This document shows positions 24,185 to 31,684 of a DNA stretch of 64,000 nt, one piece after another. The first letter of the stretch is position 1. The number at the start of each line of letters is the position of its first letter. Origin of the DNA: RUG563 sp045590215 (GTDB lineage: Bacteria; Bacillota; Clostridia; Christensenellales; Aristaeellaceae). The notes under the pieces were generated by a model. It saw only the letters and a program-made list of their open reading frames with translations, was not told the DNA's origin and did not search any database. The stretch spans positions 23,858-87,857 of the forward strand of contig JAZNQO010000017.1 of NCBI GenBank assembly GCA_045590215.1, written 5' to 3'. The translations under genes and the position numbers were made by a program.

Positions 24185-25102
24185 TAAGTCTGCTTTTTCT
24201 TTTGCGCAGCCCTTGCAGGTTTTGCAGCTGCCGGAGCAGCCTGCTTTTTCGGCCGCAGCCTCCTTTTTGCGAAGGCCGAAACCGATGCGGATGGCTCCGC
24301 TTGGGCAGGCGGCGGCACAGGCACCGCAGCGAATACATTCGGCACTGTTTGGATGCTTCACGGGATCCACATCCATCAGGCACACCTTGGTGCATTTGCC
24401 GCAATGGACGCATTTTTCTTCATCCACTTTCAGATGATACAGGCTGACCCTGTTCAGCAGCCCGTAGATGGCCCCCAAGGGGCACAGCACCCGGCAGAAA
24501 AAGCGATAGATCATCATGCTGAAAACGAGCACGCAAAGGAGCACGATTACTTTCCAAAGGAACATAAACCCGGCTGTGGAGCGGAGGGATGCGTCTGCAA
24601 TCAGAAGGGGCAGCGCACCTTCCAATGTGCCCGATGGGCAGATGTACTGGCAAAAGGCAGGGTCGCCCATGCCCACAATGTTTACCATGAGGATGGGCCA
24701 CAAAAGCACAAAGATGACCAGCACCGCATATTTGATATACTGCATCCATTTGGGCAGCTTCAGCTTTTTCAGGGGAATTTTGTGCACAAGCTCCTGAATA
24801 AGCCCGAAGGGGCACAAAAAGCCGCAAACGAACCGCCCCAACAGGATGCCTACGGCCAGCAGAAAGCCCACTGCATAAAAACTGAAATCAAACTGCATGG
24901 AGCCTGTAACGGCCTGCAATGCGCCGATGGGGCAGGAAAGGGAAGCTGCCGGGCAGGAATAGCAATGGAGCCCCGGATGACAGAACTGCTTCCAAGGGCC
25001 TGTGTATATTTTGCCGGATAGGAAATTGCCGGCGTGGAGATGGCTGAACCCGAAGGCGGAAATCTGAATCAGCTTGCGCCGGATATGCTGACGAATTTTC
25101 AT
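24182..25102 (-). CDS. Membrane polyferredoxin (NapH/YccM/CcoG-like 4Fe-4S protein)
   Basis: A 306-residue membrane protein with several helices and many cysteines in characteristic order: CHPGLHCYSCPAASLSCP near residue 35, CGFLCPFG and CRVLCPLG loops between helices, and a C-terminal 2x[4Fe-4S] ferredoxin segment (CVHCGKCTKVCLMDVDP and CIRCGACAAACPSGAI). It ends in a Cys-rich GCSGSCKTCKGCAK tail. NapH-type proteins pass electrons across the membrane from quinols or flavins. The start is the ATG at 25102, overlapping the stop of the 46-residue CXXC gene (ATGA). Last gene of a three-gene redox operon; probably supplies electrons to the extracytoplasmic thioredoxin-like partner (inference). 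Confidence 0.85.
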   Translation of the reverse strand: MKIRQHIRRKLIQISAFGFSHLHAGNFLSGKIYTGPWKQFCHPGLHCYSCPAASLSCPIGALQAVTGSMQFDFSFYAVGFLLAVGILLGRFVCGFLCPFGLIQELVHKIPLKKLKLPKWMQYIKYAVLVIFVLLWPILMVNIVGMGDPAFCQYICPSGTLEGALPLLIADASLRSTAGFMFLWKVIVLLCVLVFSMMIYRFFCRVLCPLGAIYGLLNRVSLYHLKVDEEKCVHCGKCTKVCLMDVDPVKHPNSAECIRCGACAAACPSGAIRIGFGLRKKEAAAEKAGCSGSCKTCKGCAKEKADL

Positions 25103-25239
25103 GTGAGCCCCACGCATTCCAGACACACCCGGATGGCCTTTTTCAAGATCAGCTGCGCCTCCCCCCGTGTGATGCCGATTACGATAAACGCAAGGGCACA
25201 AAGCAGCAAAAGCAGCTGCGCAATACGCTTTTTTTTCAT
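25099..25239 (-). CDS. 46-residue CXXC membrane peptide (CD1871A-like)
   Basis: A very short gene between the thioredoxin-like and polyferredoxin genes. The product starts MKKKRIAQLLLLLCALAFIV, a single membrane helix, and ends with a short amphipathic part containing CLEC (a CXXC motif) six residues from the end. This matches my memory of the small CD1871A-type CXXC family of Clostridia, found in such cassettes. Both ends overlap neighbouring genes by ATGA, strong evidence for a genuine translated gene. The CXXC could shuttle electrons or anchor a redox complex; that is inference. Confidence 0.75.
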   Translation of the reverse strand: MKKKRIAQLLLLLCALAFIVIGITRGEAQLILKKAIRVCLECVGLT

Positions 25240-26147
25240 GGTGTATAGCCCTCAACAAAGGCCTTGAGCTGCTCCAGCTCCATCCCTACAATGCCGGGGG
25301 AAAGCAATTCACCCTGGCTGTTTACAAAGAAAGTGGTGGGCACATACTGCACCTTTGCCAGTACGTCCATCATGGTGCCGGAAACCACAAGATTCGGGTA
25401 ATCCGCTCCTGCGATCTCGGTAATGGTTTTAGCAAGGGAAGGATCATCCCCTGTAAATACATCGCTTACGAGGCCGATCACCTGCATATTATCCGGCAAT
25501 TCCTTGTCCCATGCGGCAAGAGCGGGCATACCCTCGATACAGGCGGAGCAATAGGTGGCCCAAACCTGAACGACGGTGATATCCTTGCCGGTGAAAATTT
25601 CCGGGGTGACGGGATTGCCGTCAAGATCCACGGTTGTGAAATCCCCCAGCAGACGATTATCCTGTACAACAGGGATGAGCGTCATGGTTTCGGCAATCTC
25701 TCCGATGGCAGGCAGAGCCTGTTCCATGCGTTGAACGCTGCTTTCAGGAATGGCGGCAATATCCATGCCCATCAGAAGAAGGAAAAAATCCGACAGGCTG
25801 TCAAAGAAGGAAGAAGAGAAGACGACATATGTATAGCCATCCAGCGTGCCGATTTCTTTTGCCCTTACCTGCTGCATGGCGGCGGCATAATCCGCATCGG
25901 CCATCATGAAGGCATAATGGTCATCCGGTAGGCGGTTTACAAGAAGCAGGCTGGCACTGCCGGTGTCGTCCATATAGAGCACGTTCAGGTTTTCGCTGTC
26001 GCCGATTACATAGAGGTTTTCCATGTTTTCCGGCATAGTAAACTGAATGCCTATTTCGCTGTTTTTGTATACATTTTCTTCTGTAAAGGCAGTGCCCGTC
26101 ACCAGGCAAAGCAGAAGGGATAGAAAAACGGCCAACCCTTTTTTCAT
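25236..26147 (-). CDS. Secreted TlpA/ResA-type thioredoxin-fold protein
   Basis: A 303-residue exported protein: signal peptide (MKKGLAVFLSLLLCLVTGTAFT), an N-terminal domain of unknown type (about 25-155), and a C-terminal redoxin domain (about 165-300) with WATYCSACIEGMP, the redox-active CXXC being Cys-Ser-Ala-Cys, and cis-Pro in YVPTTFFVN. TlpA/ResA proteins act as extracytoplasmic thiol reductants. AAAGGAGG precedes the ATG. It leads the three-gene operon with the CXXC peptide and the polyferredoxin, consistent with a transmembrane electron route to this protein. Confidence 0.85.
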   Translation of the reverse strand: MKKGLAVFLSLLLCLVTGTAFTEENVYKNSEIGIQFTMPENMENLYVIGDSENLNVLYMDDTGSASLLLVNRLPDDHYAFMMADADYAAAMQQVRAKEIGTLDGYTYVVFSSSFFDSLSDFFLLLMGMDIAAIPESSVQRMEQALPAIGEIAETMTLIPVVQDNRLLGDFTTVDLDGNPVTPEIFTGKDITVVQVWATYCSACIEGMPALAAWDKELPDNMQVIGLVSDVFTGDDPSLAKTITEIAGADYPNLVVSGTMMDVLAKVQYVPTTFFVNSQGELLSPGIVGMELEQLKAFVEGYTP

Positions 26148-26221
26148 TTTGAGACCTCCTTTTATCAGAACTTATTCGGAGAATAAAGCTGTGCTGCACC
26201 TCGCTGTCAGCAAATTTCTGG

Positions 26222-26860
26222 TCACTGCAGCCCCAGAGCGCATTGGAGAAAATGGCGGAGACGGTCTTTATACGCCCCCAGCATGATGTTTTCCGTAATG
26301 GGCCGGGAGATGGCTGGCTGCTTTTCCACAAAATAGCGGCCTGTTTGGCGGTTCACGGAAAGGGAGTCCAGCGGCCAGCCGGGATGGCGCAAGGGGGAGG
26401 GGGTATCCACCATGAAAAAGGCGGAAGCCTTGGTGGCTTCGCTGTTTTCCATGAAGGAAGAAATTTTTCCCTGATGATACACCGCCACGCCGTCCAGATA
26501 ATAGGCTGTCACTTTACCGCCCAGTGACTGAATAAGATGGGCGTAATAAGCAATCATCTGTTCGTCGTTTAGACGCCCTTTACCCATCGGCGTGCGGATA
26601 TTCAGCCCCGGCTGCCGGGCATCGGAAAGGGGCAGGGAATCGAAATACAGCCCGGAATCATTGCAGATGACGGCATCGAAAAACTGGCCGTAAAACCGGG
26701 CTTTGATAACGGCGTTTTCTTCCGGGGTATTGCCTTGCTCTTCCGGCTCGTTTGTGATGTTCAGATCCCGCAGGGTCAGAAATTCCACATCGCAGCCGTT
26801 CAATAGCTTTTTGAACCGCTCCACTTTGGACGGGTTTGTGGTGCCGAGCAGGATTTGCAT
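26222..26860 (-). CDS. HAM1/RdgB-family non-canonical purine NTP pyrophosphatase
   Basis: A 212-residue protein with the N-terminal ITPase signature GTTNPSKVERFKKLL (about 6-20), EEQGNTPEENAVIKARFY (about 40-57) and the metal-site region NDSGLYFDSLP. The family hydrolyses dITP/XTP to monophosphates and cleans the nucleotide pool. The C-terminal half is divergent from RdgB (the usual SHR motif is not obvious: RHPGWPLDSL may stand in its place), so a different nucleotide substrate is possible. It has its own promoter. Confidence 0.75.
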   Translation of the reverse strand: MQILLGTTNPSKVERFKKLLNGCDVEFLTLRDLNITNEPEEQGNTPEENAVIKARFYGQFFDAVICNDSGLYFDSLPLSDARQPGLNIRTPMGKGRLNDEQMIAYYAHLIQSLGGKVTAYYLDGVAVYHQGKISSFMENSEATKASAFFMVDTPSPLRHPGWPLDSLSVNRQTGRYFVEKQPAISRPITENIMLGAYKDRLRHFLQCALGLQ

Positions 26861-26923
26861 AAAGGACTCCTTTCAGAAAACACGTTGTTTTTACCGGAAT
26901 GAAACATCAAGAACTTCCATTAT

Positions 26924-26952
26924 ATTATAGCATGACGGTTGCTTATGCGCAA
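26924..26952 (-). promoter_or_regulatory. Promoter of the HAM1-like gene
   Basis: On the minus strand: TTGCGC, 17 nt, TATAAT (complement of 26924-26929). Confidence 0.65.
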
Positions 26953-26972
26953 GAAAAGCAAAGGCGAAAGCA

Positions 26973-27032
26973 TTTACAATTGTAAATTCCGGAAAAAATG
27001 GCATGTTTTTCCGGGAGCGCATCGTCTATATA
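26973..27032 (+). promoter_or_regulatory. Operator-like palindromes and possible promoter of the SH3-domain gene
   Basis: A perfect 14-bp palindrome TTTACAATTGTAAA (26973-26986) is followed by CCGGAAAAA (26989-26997) with TTTTTCCGG (27006-27014). Beyond them lies TCGTCTATATA (27022-27032), which could hold a -10 element of an ECF type (CGTCTA). No good -35 is visible. Confidence 0.4.
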
Positions 27033-27063
27033 GGTGAAAATACTTTTATGGAGGAAACGATAC

Positions 27064-28125
27064 ATGAAAAAGATGTTGATTTTTGTCCTGATCATGATGG
27101 CGGCGGCCGGGCTGATGATAACCTCTGCCGCAGCAGCACCGACTGTGATCGGCACGCCGGATTACCGCATGGTGAAAAGCGCAGCCCCTTCCGGCATGGT
27201 GCCGCTGTATGAGAATGCTTCTTCTGTAGCTCCTTGCAAGGCGCAGTTTTACAGTGGCACGGTGGCGGCGGTCTTCACCACGGAGGGCGAATGGGCGTAT
27301 GTACAGGTGGCCGGGTATGAGGGATATATGCAGAACAGCTGCTTGGCGGCGGCTCGTGAGGCGGTATCGCCCCGGCATCCGAAGATGTATGCGAAGCCCG
27401 TTTACGGCGTGGTGCTGAAAACGGATACATTATCAACGGTTACAGTGCCCTATCTTACAGAACTGACCGTCTTGGGTGTCCGGGAAACATTGGCCATTGT
27501 ACAGTATGGCGGCATGGTATGGGAAGCGAACCTGACGGATCTTTCCTATGGCAGTCCAGCGGCCAATCAGCCCGTCGTTACGCCGCAGCCTGTTTATACG
27601 CCTGTGGTTTCGCCCACGGCTACGCCGTTTGTGTTCACCGGGCCGGTGGGGTACCACGAAAAGGCGGATTGGCCCTTTGCGGGAGGGGAGAATGTGGCTG
27701 CCGTCACCAACCCCAACACGTCGCACCGGCTGAATTTGCGACAGGAACCCAACAAAAACAGCAAGTCTTTGAGCAAATATTATAACGGCGTGCTGGTAAC
27801 GGTGGAAGGGGAAATAGTGATCAATGCAAAGGGCGAAAAATGGGTACCCGTTTCCATTGGCGAATTGAAAGGGTATATGGACGCTTCGTTCCTCACCTTC
27901 CCCGGGGAAAAGGAATTTCCGGCGTCCGTGATGCCGGTGATGAAGGTGAAAAACTATAATGCCGTGGGCAATCTGCATCTTCGAGAAAAGCAGAGCATGG
28001 ATTCCACATCCCTTGGGCTTTATAATAACGGCACGGAAGTCATCCTCATGGGTTTCAACGGCGAATGGGCGCATGTGATTGTGGACGGCAAAACTGGCTT
28101 TATGATGGCCAAATACCTGAAATAA
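27064..28125 (+). CDS. Secreted protein with three SH3-like domains
   Basis: A 353-residue exported protein: signal peptide ending near ITSAAAA (about residue 22), then three bacterial SH3-type repeats at about 40-110, 195-275 and 290-353 with the usual marker segments (YVQVAGYEGYMQNSCL; LNLRQEPNKNSKSL; LHLREKQSMDSTSL). A Pro/Val/Thr-rich linker follows the first. Such modules bind cell-wall peptides; no catalytic domain is present, so it may be a wall-binding or scaffolding protein. ATG 27064 is favoured by GGAGG at about 27051; an ATG 30 nt upstream lacks a site. Confidence 0.8.
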   Translation: MKKMLIFVLIMMAAAGLMITSAAAAPTVIGTPDYRMVKSAAPSGMVPLYENASSVAPCKAQFYSGTVAAVFTTEGEWAYVQVAGYEGYMQNSCLAAAREAVSPRHPKMYAKPVYGVVLKTDTLSTVTVPYLTELTVLGVRETLAIVQYGGMVWEANLTDLSYGSPAANQPVVTPQPVYTPVVSPTATPFVFTGPVGYHEKADWPFAGGENVAAVTNPNTSHRLNLRQEPNKNSKSLSKYYNGVLVTVEGEIVINAKGEKWVPVSIGELKGYMDASFLTFPGEKEFPASVMPVMKVKNYNAVGNLHLREKQSMDSTSLGLYNNGTEVILMGFNGEWAHVIVDGKTGFMMAKYLK

Positions 28126-28150
28126 AAAAGGGAGCTGCTTTCGCAGCTCT
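28124..28150 (-). terminator. Terminator between the SH3 and hotdog genes
   Basis: GAGCTGC (28132-28138) and GCAGCTC (28143-28149) with a TTTC loop. On the minus strand the stem is followed by CCTTTTTTATTT, so it mainly serves the hotdog gene. Confidence 0.75.
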
Positions 28151-28154
28151 CATC

Positions 28155-28553
28155 TTATATTTTGTAGCCGGTGCCGATGAACTGGGCAATATCCCGGCCT
28201 AAATCGTCGGTGATGTCGATATTATAGACGCAGGTGGTTTTGCCATCTTTTTTCAGCTGGGCTTTGGCAAAGAGGCGGCTGCCGCGTGTGCCGGAGAGGA
28301 AATTGATGCTGACCTGCTGGGCAACAGTAATGCGATGCGCATGATTGGAAGCCGCGGCGAAGGCGAAATCCCCCAGCGTAAAGATGGCACCGCCCATCAC
28401 GCCACCGGCAGCGTTTTTCAGCTGATCCGTTACAGGCATGCTGCAAAGGCAGCCGCCTTCCCATAATTCGTCCAGCGTGATGCCGCAGTTCATGGCGAAT
28501 AAATCGTTTTGGAAAAAGGCCCGTGCTTCCTCGATGGATGAAAATGTACTCAT
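28155..28553 (-). CDS. Hotdog-fold thioesterase (PaaI-like)
   Basis: A 132-residue 4HBT/PaaI-type protein: GGVMGGAIFTLGDFAFAAASN (catalytic loop with Asp/Gly pattern) at about 50-70, then VSINFLSGTRGSRLFAKAQLKKDGK. Such enzymes hydrolyse acyl- or aryl-CoA thioesters. ATG 28553 has AGGAGG 7 nt upstream and overlaps the stop of the preceding gene by 4 nt. The partner gene encodes a secreted cysteine-peptidase-like protein, so the coupling does not explain function. Confidence 0.8.
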   Translation of the reverse strand: MSTFSSIEEARAFFQNDLFAMNCGITLDELWEGGCLCSMPVTDQLKNAAGGVMGGAIFTLGDFAFAAASNHAHRITVAQQVSINFLSGTRGSRLFAKAQLKKDGKTTCVYNIDITDDLGRDIAQFIGTGYKI

Positions 28554-29275
28554 GGTGTTTCCTCCTGTTTTGGTATGCCTGTCCACAGGCCGTAGGATAC
28601 TTCCAGATATTCCTGTAAGGGCATCCAGAATTCACGGGCGGATTGCTTTGCGTTGTCTGTCTGCGCCGGGGCAAAGGTGTCAAATTCGTAGGCAGTAAAA
28701 TGAGCCACGGTGGAATTCCAGCCGGAATCTACGATATGGAGCAGGAAGGTTTCTTGGCCGTCGATCGGGTGATGGGTATAGCCCATAGCGATGAAAAAAT
28801 GGCCGGCTCCGGGCTTGGCGGAGCGAAGATATAGAATACCTTGCTTTTCATCGAAAAAGGAAATCAGGTCTTTTTCCTTCGCCCGCAACCCTATTACCTT
28901 TTTGGCACCGCTTTCATAGGCGTAATGATAAGCCACATAAGGCCCATTGCCCTGCACAGCCGGGCTTTCGCCCCGAAGCAGCCATACCATCTGCTGGGCG
29001 TGGCGGGTTTGGTCTTCCACAGTTTCAAAGCGGCCATACAGCCATTGATAGGCGTGCAGCCCGGCGAAAATGGAACAGCCGTTGCCGCCTAACACAGAAA
29101 AACTGGCGGATTTGCAGGGAATGGCATTGTAGGGATAGGCGGAAAGCATGCTTTCTTCCGTGGATTGATGATAGAAATGGATGCGCTCGGCGGCAGAAGG
29201 AATTTGCTCCTGCGCAAGAGCAGCACTGTTCAAGGACAAGAGCAATGCAAGAAAAATGAGCAGATGCTTTTTCAT
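28550..29275 (-). CDS. Secreted C39-like cysteine peptidase family protein
   Basis: A 241-residue exported protein (signal peptide to about SAALAQ). The mature part has the layout of papain-like C39_2 peptidases: NGCSIFAGLHAYQWL with the presumptive nucleophile Cys (about 65), GHFFIAMGYTHH with the catalytic His, and LLHIVDSGWN with an Asp. Activity is not proven. It could act on peptides at the cell surface or be an inactive relative. AAAGGAG precedes the ATG. Confidence 0.65.
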   Translation of the reverse strand: MKKHLLIFLALLLSLNSAALAQEQIPSAAERIHFYHQSTEESMLSAYPYNAIPCKSASFSVLGGNGCSIFAGLHAYQWLYGRFETVEDQTRHAQQMVWLLRGESPAVQGNGPYVAYHYAYESGAKKVIGLRAKEKDLISFFDEKQGILYLRSAKPGAGHFFIAMGYTHHPIDGQETFLLHIVDSGWNSTVAHFTAYEFDTFAPAQTDNAKQSAREFWMPLQEYLEVSYGLWTGIPKQEETP

Positions 29276-29401
29276 AGAACGCTCCTTTCCTTATGGGGTA
29301 CAGCAAACAAAAAGACACAGTTGCCTGAACGGCTTTCCAGCATTCCTCCGACATTTTTCCCCGAATGCTGAAACGGATGGGCATCGGCCGGCATGGAAAG
29401 A

Positions 29402-29941
29402 TTATTTGGTTTGCTTGAATTTGCGGATGATGAAACCGACGGCTCCAAGGACGGAGAGGCCATAGCTGGTGGCCAGTTCTTTGATGAACTCGGCTTTGGC
29501 TTGCGGATCGCTGGCCAGAATGAGTCGGGTCAGGTCAAAGGCTCCTTTCACGGTGAAGGAAGAATATTCCTTGGCAAGCTCCAGATAAACGGAGGTGACA
29601 ACGGAAAGATAGGCGGCCACATAAACCATGCCAAGCACCACGATTACGGATAAGATGATGCCTGTTTTATCCAGCGTTTTGCCCAGCTTTTCATAGCCTT
29701 TCATGGCGAGGAAAGCCATCAGAATACCGCAGATGGCGGCAATGAAGCCCAGCTGATATACAATAACCCAAGCAACACAGCCGATCAGGGCACCCAGTAC
29801 AGCACCGATAAAGCCCAGCGGAATATTGGACGGGACGGGCTCCAGATGGGTTTCTTCCAAGGATACGGGGGCAGTTTCTTCTTGCAAAACAGAATGGGGT
29901 GTTTCGCTGATTTCCGGCAGGTTGTTCCAATTTTCGGTCAT
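29402..29941 (-). CDS. Unknown membrane protein
   Basis: A 179-residue protein with an acidic, Pro/Glu-rich cytoplasmic N-terminus (about 1-40) and three to four hydrophobic helices (about 42-58, 60-82, 94-118 and 160-172). It resembles no family I recognise. AAAGGAG lies 9 nt before the ATG. It sits between rlmD and the C39-like gene on the same strand. Confidence 0.6.
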   Translation of the reverse strand: MTENWNNLPEISETPHSVLQEETAPVSLEETHLEPVPSNIPLGFIGAVLGALIGCVAWVIVYQLGFIAAICGILMAFLAMKGYEKLGKTLDKTGIILSVIVVLGMVYVAAYLSVVTSVYLELAKEYSSFTVKGAFDLTRLILASDPQAKAEFIKELATSYGLSVLGAVGFIIRKFKQTK

Positions 29942-29973
29942 GACTTTTTCTCCTTTGCTTTAGCAATCAGTAT

Positions 29974-31326
29974 TTATTCCTTCACAAACAACAGCACGTT
30001 TTCCACATGGCCGGTGAGACAGAACATATCGACGCTTTGGCATTTTGTGGCTTTGTAGCCGTGGGCGCAGAGGTACTTGGCGTCCCGTGCCTGGGTCGCA
30101 ACATCGCAGGAGATATAGACCACCTTTTCCGGGGCGCAGTGGCAGATAGCTTCCAGCACTTTTTCTTCGCAGCCCTTCCTTGGCGGATCCAGCATGACCA
30201 CATCCGGGCGCAGACCCTGCTGCACCAATTTCGGCAGCAAATCCTCCGCCGCAGCGGCGTGGAACTGCACATTTTCAATGCCGTTGGCAATAGCGTTCTT
30301 CTTGGCATCTTCAATGGCTGGGGGCACGATTTCAATGCCGATGACATGCTTTGCCCTTTGCGCCAGCAAAAGGGAAATAGTACCGGCACCGCAGTAAAGG
30401 TCGGCCACGGTTTCGGTGCCTTGCAGGGCGGCAAAGTCCAAGGCGGTCTGATACAAAACCTCCGTCTGCACAGGGTTCACCTGAAAGAAGGAAAGGGGCG
30501 AAACAGAGAAGGAAAGCCCAAGGAGCGTGTCCTGCATCCTTTCTTCCCCAAAGAGCAGGTGATTCTCCGTGCCCAAAATGACATTGTCATTGCGGTGGTT
30601 CACGTTCAGATAAACGCTTTTCATCAGGGGCAGGGCGGCACGCAGCATGGCGATAAGCTCCCGGCTGTGGGGAAGGGAAGGGGCGGTGGCAATCAAAACG
30701 GCCATCACTTCGCCCTGCTTGGATACCCGGCTCATCACATGGCGCACAAGACCCCGATGGGTGATTTCGTTGTAGGGCGCAATGCGGAATTTGTTCATCC
30801 AGCTGCGCACGACCTGCAAAACAATATTGCTCTCTTCCTTGGCGATGAGACAGCGGTCAATATCCACAATGCGGTGGCTTCTGGGCGCATAAAAGCCGAT
30901 TTTCGTCTCCCCTTGTACATCGCCCACGGGCAGGGCGGTTTTGTTGCGGTAATGATAAGGGTCTTCCATGCCAAGGGGCAGGGGCACTTCCATTTCCAAA
31001 CCGCCGATGCGGAAAAGAGCATCCTGCACTCTCTCCCTTTTCATTTGCAGGGAAAGGGAATAGCGCATGTGCTGACAGGCACAGCCGCCGCATTTTTCGT
31101 AATAAGGGCAGGGGGGCGTCTGGCGGTCTTTGTGGCTTTCCAATACTTCCAGCGTTTTCAGAAAAGCATATTTCTTTTCCGCCTTCTGCACCCGTGCCAT
31201 TACCTTTTCCCCCGGCAGTGCACCCAAAACAAAAAGCGTCATGCCATCCAGATGTGCAATGCCGCATTCAGAGCCGAAACGCTCAATATCCACAATTATC
31301 TGATCGTTTTTCTTCAGCATGGTCAT
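29974..31326 (-). CDS. rlmD: 23S rRNA (uracil-C5) methyltransferase, RlmD/RlmCD type
   Basis: A 450-residue TrmA/RumA-family enzyme that methylates uracil C5 in 23S rRNA with SAM. It has a TRAM domain (about 8-65), a [4Fe-4S] cluster motif CPYYEKCGGCACQH (about 73-86), the SAM fold DLYCGAGTISLLLA (about 309-322), DPPRKG (about 380) and the catalytic Cys in VVYISCDVATQARD. Which uracil(s) it modifies cannot be told. The start overlaps the stop of the small zinc-ribbon gene (ATGA). Confidence 0.92.
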   Translation of the reverse strand: MTMLKKNDQIIVDIERFGSECGIAHLDGMTLFVLGALPGEKVMARVQKAEKKYAFLKTLEVLESHKDRQTPPCPYYEKCGGCACQHMRYSLSLQMKRERVQDALFRIGGLEMEVPLPLGMEDPYHYRNKTALPVGDVQGETKIGFYAPRSHRIVDIDRCLIAKEESNIVLQVVRSWMNKFRIAPYNEITHRGLVRHVMSRVSKQGEVMAVLIATAPSLPHSRELIAMLRAALPLMKSVYLNVNHRNDNVILGTENHLLFGEERMQDTLLGLSFSVSPLSFFQVNPVQTEVLYQTALDFAALQGTETVADLYCGAGTISLLLAQRAKHVIGIEIVPPAIEDAKKNAIANGIENVQFHAAAAEDLLPKLVQQGLRPDVVMLDPPRKGCEEKVLEAICHCAPEKVVYISCDVATQARDAKYLCAHGYKATKCQSVDMFCLTGHVENVLLFVKE

Positions 31327-31541
31327 TCTTCCGTCTTTTGCGCATCACGCATGCGCTGCTCTGTGGTTTTGATTTCCGCTGCGCCTTTCATGGCCAAAAC
31401 GGCTTCCCGGCTCAAGGCCGTGCCGGTGCCCTGACAGGCATAGCAGCGATATAAACAATCGGGGCAAACGCAGGCATGATCGCTTTCCGCATGAATCATG
31501 AAACTGCCGCATTCGGGACATCCGCAGCGCATTCCATCCAT
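31323..31541 (-). CDS. Small zinc-ribbon protein coupled to rlmD
   Basis: A 72-residue protein with eight or so cysteines in CxxC-type pairs (CGCPEC, CVCPDC, CYAC), enough for one or two zinc ribbons, then a charged C-terminal tail. A GAGGGATGG site precedes the ATG and the stop overlaps rlmD by ATGA, which supports translation. Possibly a nucleic-acid or protein-binding accessory. No family identified. Confidence 0.6.
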   Translation of the reverse strand: MDGMRCGCPECGSFMIHAESDHACVCPDCLYRCYACQGTGTALSREAVLAMKGAAEIKTTEQRMRDAQKTEE

Positions 31542-31625
31542 CCCTCATCTTTCATGGAAATGATGCAGAAAGTATAGCATATTTTCTTCAAAGTGTAAAT
31601 ATCGCAGGAATTATGCAAGGAAAAA

Positions 31626-31654
31626 TTGCCTTTTTGCGTTGTATGGATTATAAT
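31626..31654 (+). promoter_or_regulatory. Promoter of the GT-C-like / GtrA operon
   Basis: TTGCCT (31626-31631), 17 nt, TATAAT (31649-31654), 30 nt before the ATG at 31685. Confidence 0.7.
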
Positions 31655-31684
31655 AGATGCAACGAAACCAAACGGAGGCAGAAG

